From contig CBIHPK010000012.1 in the NCBI GenBank assembly GCA_966211675.1, positions 17,390 through 81,389 on the forward strand: 64,000 nt of DNA, read 5' to 3'. This stretch comes from SCUS01 sp966211675 (GTDB lineage Bacteria; Myxococcota_A; Polyangia; Polyangiales; Ga0077539). Under the pieces are notes generated by a model. It did not search any database and was not told where the DNA came from. It saw nothing but the letters and a program-made list of their open reading frames with translations. A program made the position numbers and the translations under genes. This document shows positions 34,786 through 43,283 of the stretch, one piece after another. Positions within the stretch are counted from its first letter, which is position 1. The number at the start of each line of letters is the position of its first letter.

Positions 34786-36254
34786 GACCGCGCCAGCCTC
34801 GCCTCGAGCCGCTGCGCCCAGAGCGACAGCGGGTAGCTCATGAGGAAATACATCAGCGCGCACAGCGCCCCAGGCAGGGCCCAGCCACGGATGTCCACCG
34901 CGGTGATGGTCATCTGCTTGGTGAGCTCGACCACCGTGATGACCGACACCAGCGAGCTGTCCTTGAGCAGCGCGATGAAGTCGTTGGTCACCGACGGCAG
35001 CGCCAGGCGGAAGGCCTGCGGCAGCACCACGCGGCGCAGCGCCAGCGGCAGCGTCATGCCCAGCGAGAGGGCCGCCTCCATCTGACCCCGAGGCACCGCC
35101 TGGATGCCCGCGCGGTACACCTCGGCCTCGTAGGCGGCGTAGTTCATCCCGAGGCCGAGGATCGCCGCGGGGAGCGCGTCGAGCTTCACCAGGGGCGCGA
35201 GCCCGTAATAGAGCACGTAGAGCTGTAGCAGCACCGGCGTGCCCCGGTAGAGCTCGACGTAGGCGCCGGCGAGCCGGGAGAGCGCCTTCGGACCATAGAG
35301 CCGAGTCACCGCCAGCCCGATGCCCAGCGGGATGGCGAGGCACATGGACAGCGCCGAGAGCAGCAGCGTCACGAGCGCGCCCTTCGCGAAGAGCACCACG
35401 TGCGACCAGCCGAAGTGCTGCCCCGCGGCGGCGGTCCCCAGCATCCGCCGCTGGTCGTCGTCGGTCCACGCGGCGAGGCGGCGCTCTCGCTCGCTCCAGA
35501 TGTTGCTGCCGCGAAGGATGCGCTCCAGCTCACCGCTCGCGGTGACGCGCGCCAGGGCCCGGTCGAGGGCCTGCTGCAGGTCCGCCTCGCCGGGGCGCAC
35601 GGCGATCGAGTAGTAGCCGTCGGTGAGGTCGCCCACGACCCGCAGCTCGGGCTTGGGCTCGCCGTAGCGGGTGGCGATGATGTCGTCGAGCAGCACCGCG
35701 TCGGTGCGGCCCTGCACGAGGTCGATGTAGGGCTCCTCGACCCCTTCGTAGGGGACGACCTCCGCCACGCCGCGCAGCAGCTCGTAGGAGTAGCTGTTGG
35801 CGAGCGTGCCCACCCTCCTCCCTCGCAGCGAGGCGAGGGTCGGTTGGATGCGGGCGTCATCGCGCCGGGCCATGAGCCGCGCCCCGAAGATGTAGTAGGG
35901 CCGAGTGAAGCGCACCCGGCCCACGCGCTGGGCGGTGACCTCGACGCCGTTCATGGCCACGTCGAAGGTGCCCCGCTCCAGCGACGGGATGAGGGCGCTC
36001 CAGTCGTTCTGGACGAACTGTGCGCGCACGCCGAGCTCTCGCGCGAGGGCGCTGGCGAGCTCGACCTCGAAGCCCATGAGGCGCCCGCCGTGGTCGCTGT
36101 CCTCGTACACGTAGGGCTCGCCGCCCTGGATGTCGCCGCCCCAGCGCAGGACCCCCGCGGCCCGAACGCGAGCGAGGGCGCTCGTCGGCGAGGCGCGGCC
36201 GCGACAGGAGAGCAAGGCCAACGCCAGCAATACCACCCACCCGCATCGGCTCAC
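34782..36254 (-). CDS. Amino-acid ABC transporter: fused binding protein and permease
   Basis: A 490-residue chain joining a periplasmic amino-acid-binding domain (about residues 25-260) to an inner-membrane permease domain (about 290-485). The N-terminus has a lipoprotein-type signal (LALLSC). The binding part has the GFEVELASALA segment and PYYIFGARL strand of the family. The permease part has the EVYRAGIQAVPRGQMEAA coupling-helix motif. A GTG at 36254 was chosen because it starts directly at the signal; an ATG at 36311 and a TTG at 36329 lie upstream without clear ribosome-binding sites. Confidence 0.85.
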   Translation of the reverse strand: MSRCGWVVLLALALLSCRGRASPTSALARVRAAGVLRWGGDIQGGEPYVYEDSDHGGRLMGFEVELASALARELGVRAQFVQNDWSALIPSLERGTFDVAMNGVEVTAQRVGRVRFTRPYYIFGARLMARRDDARIQPTLASLRGRRVGTLANSYSYELLRGVAEVVPYEGVEEPYIDLVQGRTDAVLLDDIIATRYGEPKPELRVVGDLTDGYYSIAVRPGEADLQQALDRALARVTASGELERILRGSNIWSERERRLAAWTDDDQRRMLGTAAAGQHFGWSHVVLFAKGALVTLLLSALSMCLAIPLGIGLAVTRLYGPKALSRLAGAYVELYRGTPVLLQLYVLYYGLAPLVKLDALPAAILGLGMNYAAYEAEVYRAGIQAVPRGQMEAALSLGMTLPLALRRVVLPQAFRLALPSVTNDFIALLKDSSLVSVITVVELTKQMTITAVDIRGWALPGALCALMYFLMSYPLSLWAQRLEARLARS

Positions 36255-36337
36255 GGGGCCGAACGCTACCACCGGAGATTTCTCCGCCGACCAGCGATTC
36301 GACCTTTGCATCGGAGCGCGCCGGGCCAAAGCGTCAG

Positions 36338-36895
36338 ATGCATGGCGAGCTCAACCCTACCGTCGCAGCGCTGGCGGTCCGGGAGGTCGGCGTGAGCGTC
36401 TGGCGCTCGGTCTTCGGCGAGGGCGAGCGGCTCGGCGCGCTGCAGATGAGCGCGCGCGCGATGGTGATGTTCTTCATCGCCCTCGTGCTGGTGCGCGTGG
36501 CGGGGATGCGCACCTTCGGGCGCCGCTCGGCCTTCGACCACATCGTGGTGATCATGCTGGGCGCCGTCCTGGCCCGCGGGGTGGTGGGCGCCTCGCCCTT
36601 CGGGTCGACCGTCGCGGCGGGGGTGGCCATCGTGGTGGTCCACCGGATCCTGGCGCAGCTCTGCCGCGTCGCCCCGTGGCTGGAGCGCTACCTGAAGGGC
36701 GAGCACCGCGTGCTCTACCGCGACGGGGTGATCGACGAGTCCGCGATGGCCCGCAGCGGCCTCACCGGCTACGACCTCATCGAGGGCGTGCGGCACTCGG
36801 CCCAGGTCGACTCGCTGGGAGACATCGCGGCGGCGTACATCGAGAGCAACGGGGAGATCAGCGCGGTGAAGCGCCCTCCGCCGCGCCGAGAGTGA
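36338..36895 (+). CDS. DUF421 (YetF-type) membrane protein
   Basis: A 185-residue protein with three predicted helices in about residues 37-100 (VMFFIALVLVRVAGMRTFGRRS, then an alanine/glycine-rich pair) and a soluble C-terminal domain ending in the GEISAVK strand typical of DUF421. Function of the family is unclear; YetF has been linked to spore and envelope physiology in Bacillus. It is divergent from the ABC transporter and convergent with the decarboxylase-like gene two bases away. Confidence 0.8.
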   Translation: MHGELNPTVAALAVREVGVSVWRSVFGEGERLGALQMSARAMVMFFIALVLVRVAGMRTFGRRSAFDHIVVIMLGAVLARGVVGASPFGSTVAAGVAIVVVHRILAQLCRVAPWLERYLKGEHRVLYRDGVIDESAMARSGLTGYDLIEGVRHSAQVDSLGDIAAAYIESNGEISAVKRPPPRRE

Positions 36896-36897
36896 GC

Positions 36898-37620
36898 TCA
36901 GGCGGAGGCGCGGGGCCCGGAGGAGAAGAGGGGCTCGAGGGGGGCGCGGGGCTGCCGCTCGGGCGCGTGCATCGTGCTCTGGAAGGACGTGAGGGCGACC
37001 GCGAGGAGCGGCAGCTCGCGCCGGTGCAGCCACGAGCGCCAGGCGTGGGTCTCGCCGGAGAAGCGCATCACCCGAAGGTGGGCGAGCGCCGTCGAGGCCG
37101 AGAGGTCGGCGCGGAAGCGCACCAGGCTGGCCCCGTCGGGCTGGAGCGTGGAGACGTGGGTGCTCAGCTCGAGGCTCGGTCCCGTGTGCTCGAAGGCCAG
37201 CTCCATCTCGGTGCCGTCGTCCGCGAACATCTCCACCGCCCCGTCGCGCGGGACGAAGCGGGCCATCGCCTTGGGCAGACCCCAGATGTCCTGGCCGCCA
37301 CGCAGCGCGCGCTCGTCGTCGACGTAGGCGCGGAAGACGAAGTGCCCGTAACGGGCGCGGCCCTCGCGGTCGACGGACCTCACCGCCGCGGGCATCCAGA
37401 GGAGCTCGCGGTAGCGCAGCGGCGAGGGGGCGCGGTACTCGACGTAGGCCAGCACCCCGAGGCTCCAGCCCGCGACGTGCACGGCCTCGAACCCGGCGGG
37501 CAGGTCGAGCGAGTCGACGGGTGTGGCGAAGGCGCGGAGCACGCCCGCGCCGCACATCTCCCACGGGGGTTGTGGATAGGGCTTTCCCCGGGTGGACTTC
37601 CTTGAATCGGCTTTGTTCAT
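36898..37620 (-). CDS. Acetoacetate decarboxylase-family protein
   Basis: A 240-residue protein with the ADC fold signature. A PPW motif lies near residue 18-20 and the WGLPKAMA segment places Lys117 where the Schiff-base lysine of acetoacetate decarboxylase sits. Many family members are decarboxylases or hydratases of unknown substrate, so the reaction is not fixed. A strong AGGAGG lies five bases before the ATG. The last bases form a TGAGCTCA palindrome with the DUF421 stop. Confidence 0.75.
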   Translation of the reverse strand: MNKADSRKSTRGKPYPQPPWEMCGAGVLRAFATPVDSLDLPAGFEAVHVAGWSLGVLAYVEYRAPSPLRYRELLWMPAAVRSVDREGRARYGHFVFRAYVDDERALRGGQDIWGLPKAMARFVPRDGAVEMFADDGTEMELAFEHTGPSLELSTHVSTLQPDGASLVRFRADLSASTALAHLRVMRFSGETHAWRSWLHRRELPLLAVALTSFQSTMHAPERQPRAPLEPLFSSGPRASA

Positions 37621-37747
37621 GGGATCCTCCTGCCTTCAGGGTCAAGCAAGGCGGTCTCCAGGGGGGGGCCCGCACGCGCCTTGCTACCCCCTGCCCTCGG
37701 ACGTGCGCTGGTTGCGCGCCCCGGACGCCAACGAAGGAGCAAGAGCC

Positions 37748-38185
37748 ATGGCAAGGGCTGGAGAACGGCACGAGAACGAAGCGACGCAGGACGACACCGT
37801 CAACGCCGCGCCCGGCGGGCACGGCGGGTCGTCCGTGAAGCAGGGCATGGCCGGACAGTCGACGCGGAGCGCGGAGCGCGGTCGCGACGAGTTCCAGGGC
37901 AACGGGGCCTCGGCGGAGCTCGACCCCGGGCGCACCCGGGAGGGCGGCCGGCACTACGGGCGGCCGGCGATCCACGAGCCCGCGCCGGATGGGGGGCCTC
38001 CAGGGGCGATCCCCGGCGGCGACTACGACGTCCCCGACGACGTGATGGTGAACGCCAACGAGTTCGATGCGGCCGACGAGGCTCCTCCCGAGGAGCACAC
38101 GCAAGGCCGCCACGGTGAGGCGTCCGTCGTACAGGGACGCCGCAGTCCGGCGACCCCCAGCGAGCGGGGTCCGGGGCGATCGTGA
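37748..38185 (+). CDS. Disordered hydrophilic protein, unknown
   Basis: A 145-residue protein rich in Gly, Pro, Glu, Arg and Asp, with no hydrophobic core and no recognised domain. An AAGGAG ribosome-binding site precedes the ATG. The stretch DYDVPDDVMVNANEFDAADEAPPEE (in parts) is acidic while the ends are basic. It lies between the divergent decarboxylase-like gene and the phospholipase gene. It may be a low-complexity stress protein, but nothing in the sequence proves it is more than a conserved coding frame. Confidence 0.5.
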   Translation: MARAGERHENEATQDDTVNAAPGGHGGSSVKQGMAGQSTRSAERGRDEFQGNGASAELDPGRTREGGRHYGRPAIHEPAPDGGPPGAIPGGDYDVPDDVMVNANEFDAADEAPPEEHTQGRHGEASVVQGRRSPATPSERGPGRS

Positions 38186-38195
38186 ACGAGGGGTC

Positions 38196-40367
38196 GTGGG
38201 CGGCGTCGCGGGAGAGCGTCCGTGCAGAGACGCGTTGACCCCGTTGACGCCTGACCCTCCTCTCACCCGCGTCGGTCGCAACCTCTGGCGCCGCTGCCGC
38301 TCGCGCCGCGCGGCGGTGCTCGTCGACACGGCCGCGTACTTCGAGGCCTTCATCCGGGCCTGCGAGAAGGCCGAGCGCTCCATCCTCATCGTGGGCTGGG
38401 ACCTCGACAGCCGCGTCGAGCTCCGGCCCGCGAGCGCCTCGGGGTCGATCCCTACGGTGCTCGGCGAGTTCCTGGGCGCGCTGGTGCGGCGCCGCCCCGG
38501 GCTCCAGGTGCACGTGCTGGGCTGGGACTACTCGCTGCTCTTCGCGATGGAGCGGGAGTTCATGCCCAGCCTGGGCTTCGGCTGGCGCACGCCGCCTGCG
38601 GTGCACTTCGCCCTCGACGACCACCACCCCTTCGGCGCCTCGCACCACCAGAAGGTCGCGGTGGTCGACGACGCGGTGGCCTTCGCCGGGGGCATCGACC
38701 TCTGCTCCAACCGATGGGACACCCCCGCCCACGCGCCCGGCGACCCGGGCCGCGTCACGCCGGACGGCGATCCGTACGGACCCTTCCACGACGTCCAGAT
38801 GGTCGTCGACGGGGAGACCGCCGCGGCGCTCGGCGAGCTGGTCAGGGAGCGCTGGCGTCGCTCGGGGCGGGGCGCGGTGTCCGCCCCGGCGGCACCGTCG
38901 GGCGACCCGTGGCCCGATGGGGTGGCGCCGGATTTCACCGACGTGGAGGTGGGCATCGCGCGCACCGAGCCCGCCTACGACGGCCGCCCCGCCGTCGCGG
39001 AGGTCTCGGCGCTCACCGAGGACCTCATCGCCGGCGCCCGCCGATGGCTCTATGTGGAGAACCAGTACCTGACCTCCCGGATCGTGCGCGACCTGCTCTG
39101 CGCGCGGCTCGGCGAGGAGGACCCGCCGGAGATGCTGGTGGTGGCCCCGAGGATCGCGTCCGGCTGGCTCGAGCGCACCACCATGGGCGCCCTCCGCGCT
39201 CGGCTCGTGACGAGGCTCCGAGAGTGCGACCGCCGGGGGCGGCTGCGCGTGTGCTGCCCGAAGGTCCCGGCGCTGGGGACGCAGTGCCTCAACGTGCACG
39301 CGAAGGTGATGGTGGTCGACGACCGGGTGCTGCGCGTGGGATCGGCCAACCTCAGCAACCGCTCGATGGGGCTCGACACCGAGTGCGACCTCGTCATCGA
39401 GGCCCGCGACGAGCGGGAGGCCGCGGCCATCGCGGCGGTGCGATGGCGCCTGATGGGGGAGCACCTCGGGGCGGATCCCTCCTCGCTCGCGGAGAGCGCC
39501 CGCGAGCTCGGCTCGCTCTTCGCCGTGGTCGACCGCCACCGCGGGGAGCGCACGCTGGAGGAGCTGGAGGTCGACCCCTCGGAGGCGCTCGAGGAGGTGG
39601 TCGCCAACGGCAAGCTGGTCGACCCGGACGGTCCGATCGACGGCGACCTGGTGCTCGAGACCCTGGTCCCCGAGGAGCAACGGCGGCGCTCCCGGCGGCG
39701 CATCCTCCGAGGCGTCGGGCTGGTGGTGGCGGCCTTCGCCCTCGGCGCCCTCTGGGCCTTCACCCCGCTGCGCTCGCTGCTGGACCCGGCGGCGCTCGGG
39801 CACGCCATGGCGCCGCTGCGCGCCAGCCCATGGGCGCCGCTCGCCGTGCTGGCGATCTTCGTCCTCGCGGGCCTCGTCTCCTACCCGGTGACGCTGCTCA
39901 TCGTGCAGTGCGCGTGGGTCTTCGGCCCGTGGCGCGGGCTGGCCTACTCGACCGTCGGCGTCGTGGCGAGCGCGGCCGCGACGTGGGCCCTCGGCCGGGC
40001 GATGGGCCGCGGGAGGGTCCGTCGCTTCGCCGGTCCGCGGCTGGGGTGGCTGGTCGAGCGGCTGCGGCGGCGGGGCGTGCTGGCGGTGGCGCTGGTGCGC
40101 ACCTTCCCCGTGGCGCCCTTCAGCGTGGTGAACCTCCTCGCCGGCGCGGCGCACGTCGGCCTCGGGAGCTTCCTCCTCGGCACGGTCCTCGGGATGGCGC
40201 CGGGCATCCTCGCGCTCACGGGCTTCGGCTCCAGCCTCTCCGTGGCGATTCGAAGGCGCGACCCGGCGAGCCTCACCGTGGCGCTCGCCGCCCTGATCGC
40301 GCTCGTGGCCGCGGGCGCCCTCTTCCGCCGCTGGCTGCGTCGCCGCGGCCGGAGCGTCCCGGCGTGA
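38196..40367 (+). CDS. Phospholipase D/cardiolipin-synthase-like protein fused to a VTT membrane domain
   Basis: A 723-residue chain. The N-terminal two-thirds is a PLD-superfamily enzyme with two HKD motifs, His151/Lys153/Asp158 and His368/Lys370/Asp375. The remainder, from about residue 505, is a VTT (DedA/TVP38-type) membrane domain with several helices. The GTG at 38196 was chosen for its GAGGGG immediately upstream; the exact start is uncertain. It overlaps the following EEP gene as GTGA. E. coli clsB lies next to the EEP gene ybhP, so a joint role in phospholipid metabolism is likely. Confidence 0.83.
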   Translation: MGGVAGERPCRDALTPLTPDPPLTRVGRNLWRRCRSRRAAVLVDTAAYFEAFIRACEKAERSILIVGWDLDSRVELRPASASGSIPTVLGEFLGALVRRRPGLQVHVLGWDYSLLFAMEREFMPSLGFGWRTPPAVHFALDDHHPFGASHHQKVAVVDDAVAFAGGIDLCSNRWDTPAHAPGDPGRVTPDGDPYGPFHDVQMVVDGETAAALGELVRERWRRSGRGAVSAPAAPSGDPWPDGVAPDFTDVEVGIARTEPAYDGRPAVAEVSALTEDLIAGARRWLYVENQYLTSRIVRDLLCARLGEEDPPEMLVVAPRIASGWLERTTMGALRARLVTRLRECDRRGRLRVCCPKVPALGTQCLNVHAKVMVVDDRVLRVGSANLSNRSMGLDTECDLVIEARDEREAAAIAAVRWRLMGEHLGADPSSLAESARELGSLFAVVDRHRGERTLEELEVDPSEALEEVVANGKLVDPDGPIDGDLVLETLVPEEQRRRSRRRILRGVGLVVAAFALGALWAFTPLRSLLDPAALGHAMAPLRASPWAPLAVLAIFVLAGLVSYPVTLLIVQCAWVFGPWRGLAYSTVGVVASAAATWALGRAMGRGRVRRFAGPRLGWLVERLRRRGVLAVALVRTFPVAPFSVVNLLAGAAHVGLGSFLLGTVLGMAPGILALTGFGSSLSVAIRRRDPASLTVALAALIALVAAGALFRRWLRRRGRSVPA

Positions 40368-41089
40368 GCGGCGCGGCGCCACCGGCCGGCGGCCGACTGG
40401 CCGTGGCGACGTACAACCTCCACCGCTGCGTCGGCGGCGACGGTCGCATGGACCCCGCCCGCGTGGCCCGCGTACTCCGTCAGCTCGACTGCGACGTGCT
40501 CAGCCTGCAGGAGGTCGACTGCGCCACGCACGGCCCCGGCGGGGTCGACCAGGGCGCCCTGCTCGCGCGCGAGGTGGGCGGGTTCCACGTCGTCGCCGCG
40601 CCGCTGGTGCGGCGGGGGAGCGTGAGCACGGGCAACGCGATCCTCAGCCGACACGCGGTGACGGCCGTGCGCGAGGTGGACCTCTCGGTGCACAGCCGCG
40701 AGCCGCGGGCGGCGCTCGACGTCGACCTCGACGTGCGGGGCCGGCGGGTGCGCGTGGTCGGCACGCACTTCGGTCTGCGGGGTGTCGAGCGCCAGGCGCA
40801 GGTCGATCGGCTGCTGGCGGCCCTCTCCGAGGGCGACGAGGAGCTCACCCTGCTGCTCGGGGACTTCAACGAGTGGCGTGCCGGCGGTCACTCGCTCCGC
40901 AGCCTCGCGGCGGCCTTCCCCGACGAGGCCTCGGGGCTCACCTTCCCCGCGCTCTGGCCCGTCCTGCCGCTCGATCGGGTGTTCCTCCGGCGGCAGGGGC
41001 GCATCGCGCAGGCGGGGCCACACGCCACCCCGGAGGCCCGGCGCGCCTCGGACCACCTGCCCTTCCGCGCGCTGATCGAACTGCCGTGA
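40364..41089 (+). CDS. Endonuclease/exonuclease/phosphatase (EEP) family protein
   Basis: A 241-residue protein with the EEP fold: an N-terminal YNLHR strand, LQEVD with the catalytic Glu, GTHFG, GDFNEW and a C-terminal SDHLP. These motifs place it among metal-dependent phosphoesterases that act on nucleic acids, phosphoinositides or phospholipids. The GTG start overlaps the PLD/VTT stop as GTGA. By comparison with E. coli ybhP beside clsB, a lipid-related function is the best guess. Confidence 0.8.
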   Translation: MSGAAPPAGGRLAVATYNLHRCVGGDGRMDPARVARVLRQLDCDVLSLQEVDCATHGPGGVDQGALLAREVGGFHVVAAPLVRRGSVSTGNAILSRHAVTAVREVDLSVHSREPRAALDVDLDVRGRRVRVVGTHFGLRGVERQAQVDRLLAALSEGDEELTLLLGDFNEWRAGGHSLRSLAAAFPDEASGLTFPALWPVLPLDRVFLRRQGRIAQAGPHATPEARRASDHLPFRALIELP

Positions 41090-41110
41090 TCCGCCGACGA
41101 GCGGGCGGCG

Positions 41111-42124
41111 CTAGAACTCGCCCGCCCACGACTCGGCGAAGGCCCGCTTCGCCGCGTCGAGCCGGCTCCCCTCGCCCGCGCGTCCGAGCGCCAGCATCAG
41201 CTTCGCGACGGCGGCCTCGGCGGTCATGGTCCCGGCGCCGATGGCCCCGCCGCCAAGCGCCGCGGCGCCGCCCTCGTAGCGGGTGAGGTCCACGGCCCCG
41301 CGCGCGCACTGGCTCACGATCACCACGGGGATGTCCCTCGAAACCGCGTCGGTCACCACCGGCACCAGCGAGTTCTCGAGGCGCGGGATATTGCCCGAGC
41401 CGAAGCCCTCCAGCACCACGCCCCGCACGCCCGCCCGCAGCGCGCCCAGCAGGAGCTTCGGGTCGAGGCCGGGGAAGACCCGCACCGCGAGCACCCGGGG
41501 CTCGATGCGCGCGTCGAAGTCCGCCCTGGGGCGGGCCGGGAGCACGTGCGCCCCGCGCTCGACGGTGACCCCGAGGGTGACCAGCGGAGGGCACGACGGA
41601 GAGCCGAAGGCGTCGAGCCCCCAGGCGTCCATCTTCACCGATCGGCAGCCGCGAAGGAGCTTCGCGTTGAAGCCGATGCCGACCTCGGGGATGTCCATGG
41701 TCGCGAGGTGGCAGGCGTCGACCAGGTTGGAGCGGGCGTCGGTGCGCACCTCCGCCAGCGGGCGTTGCGCGCCGGTGAGCACCACCGGCCGATCGAGCCC
41801 GCGCAGCAGGAAGGCCAGCGCGCTCGCGGTGTAGGCCATGGTGTCGGTGCCGTGCAGCACCACCACGCCGTCGAAGGCGCGCGTGCCGTCGGCGCGGCGC
41901 TCGTCGAGGGCCCCGTGCACCGCGGCGCCGAGCTCGACCCAGTGGTGCGGCTGCATGTCGCTGGAGTCGTAGTTGAAGAGGATGCGGGTCTCGATGTCGG
42001 CGATGCGGTTGAGCACCGGGAGCTCGGTCAGCAGGTCGCTCGTGTAGACATCGGGGCGCAGCGGGGTCGGCTGGCCGCCCTGCATCATCAGGGTTCCGCC
42101 GGTGTGGAGCATGAGGAGTCGCAC
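41111..42124 (-). CDS. Type I-like L-asparaginase
   Basis: Hydrolyses asparagine to aspartate and ammonia. The 337 residues carry the first catalytic threonine in HTGGT (Thr8) and the second in HGTDTM (Thr93, Asp94). No signal peptide is present, so it is likely cytosolic. It is convergent with the EEP gene and divergent from the unknown helical gene at 42221. Length is normal for the family. Confidence 0.9.
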   Translation of the reverse strand: MRLLMLHTGGTLMMQGGQPTPLRPDVYTSDLLTELPVLNRIADIETRILFNYDSSDMQPHHWVELGAAVHGALDERRADGTRAFDGVVVLHGTDTMAYTASALAFLLRGLDRPVVLTGAQRPLAEVRTDARSNLVDACHLATMDIPEVGIGFNAKLLRGCRSVKMDAWGLDAFGSPSCPPLVTLGVTVERGAHVLPARPRADFDARIEPRVLAVRVFPGLDPKLLLGALRAGVRGVVLEGFGSGNIPRLENSLVPVVTDAVSRDIPVVIVSQCARGAVDLTRYEGGAAALGGGAIGAGTMTAEAAVAKLMLALGRAGEGSRLDAAKRAFAESWAGEF

Positions 42125-42220
42125 GGGGGCGGAACGCTATCACGGTCGGGATATGTCCCCGCGCGATTGGCGCTGCGGCGAGGGATGAGGCACACCGCCC
42201 GGAGGGTTCAGGAGCCACTC

Positions 42221-42673
42221 ATGGAACGTCTTGCCAGGGCCGAGGTTCAGCGATTCACCGAGCGGGTTCCAGACCTGCTGCGGGTGATGGAGACGGTGCT
42301 CGGCTCGGTCTTCGACGAGCAGGGCTACCAGTGGAGCGAGCGCAAGCTGCGCGTGGGCGCGGCGATGAGCGCGGTCGAGCTCGCGTCGCACAGCCGGCTG
42401 GAGAAGCGCCGCGCGCTCTGGCACGCCGCGATGGTGCTCATGACCCTGAAGGACATCGAGGGCGACCCCGACACGGCGCGGCTGCTCGATGAGGTCGCCG
42501 GCGTCGCGCACACCATCTCGCTCGCGGCCATCGCGTGCGACAGCGAGGTGGCCTCCGAGGACGCCATCAAGCAGGCCCGCGCCTTCATCGAGGCGATGGG
42601 CGTCGCGCCGCTCACCTGGGAGTCGCTGCTCAAGGCCCACCGCGCGGTGGACGACGACGTGGTCTATCGGTAG
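42221..42673 (+). CDS. Unknown small helical protein
   Basis: A 150-residue protein with a heptad-like helical content and no family I can name. A GGAG ribosome-binding site lies eight bases before the ATG. Conserved-looking positions include a single cysteine (in IACDSEV) and a conserved WESLLKAHR segment near the end. It is divergent from the asparaginase gene and convergent with the DUF3943 gene, from which it is separated by a 12-base perfect palindrome at 42672-42683. Confidence 0.5.
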   Translation: MERLARAEVQRFTERVPDLLRVMETVLGSVFDEQGYQWSERKLRVGAAMSAVELASHSRLEKRRALWHAAMVLMTLKDIEGDPDTARLLDEVAGVAHTISLAAIACDSEVASEDAIKQARAFIEAMGVAPLTWESLLKAHRAVDDDVVYR

Positions 42674-42682
42674 CCGATCGGC

Positions 42683-43282
42683 TCAGCAGGGCGTCCCGAG
42701 CGCGCGCTCGAGCTCGCCGAAGGGGTCGACCACCGCGCGCACGATGCCCCTCGCCACGGGCGGGAGCGAGGCCGCCATCTCCCAGGTCACGAAGCGCAGC
42801 TCGCCGATCAGAGCGCCGCCGAGCGGGGTCCAGAGCAGGTCGTTGACCGAGGGGCGGCTGTTCCATACCTCGACGCCGTACTCCCAGAGCACCGCGCCCG
42901 CGGCGGTGAAGGCGAGCGAGGCCGCGAAGCCATGCTGGCACTGCCGGGCACGGAGGTAGAGCTCGCTGCCCATGAGCCCGTGGCCGAAGAAGTTGATCTC
43001 CCAGCGGTCGCCGTCCCACTCGAAGAGGCGTCGGTTGGGATCGAACACCGGCGGCTGCGTGTAGGCCACCCTCAGGTGGGCGACGTCCCGGTCGCCGTCT
43101 TCGAGCGAGAAGGCGTGCGGCCAGAGGCGCATCGCGGCCACGCGCTGCCCGAGGAGCAGCCCCGTCCCATGGAGGATCGGAACCGTCCAGGACGCGGCGT
43201 GAGGGCGCGGCGGCGGCGTCTGGGCCCCGGCGTCGACCGCGAGGGCCAGCACCGCGACCGCCGCCGTCGCCGCCCGGCGCAC
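42683..43282 (-). CDS. DUF3943-domain outer-membrane-associated protein
   Basis: A 199-residue protein with a cleavable signal peptide ending in GAQ. The mature part has the DUF3943 pattern: NFFGHGLMG, an ARQCQHGF turn, WEYGVEVWN, SVNDLLWTPLGG and GELRF. Family members are membrane or periplasmic and of unknown function. It starts at a GTG one base after the carB stop, so it is probably co-transcribed with carAB. Confidence 0.7.
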   Translation of the reverse strand: MRRAATAAVAVLALAVDAGAQTPPPRPHAASWTVPILHGTGLLLGQRVAAMRLWPHAFSLEDGDRDVAHLRVAYTQPPVFDPNRRLFEWDGDRWEINFFGHGLMGSELYLRARQCQHGFAASLAFTAAGAVLWEYGVEVWNSRPSVNDLLWTPLGGALIGELRFVTWEMAASLPPVARGIVRAVVDPFGELERALGTPC

Positions 43283-43283
43283 G

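Noticed and set aside
42672..42683. 12-bp palindrome AGCCGATCGGCT between two convergent genes
   Set aside because: It leaves at most a four-base stem around a four-base loop, too weak for a terminator. It may be a chance match in a GC-rich junction.
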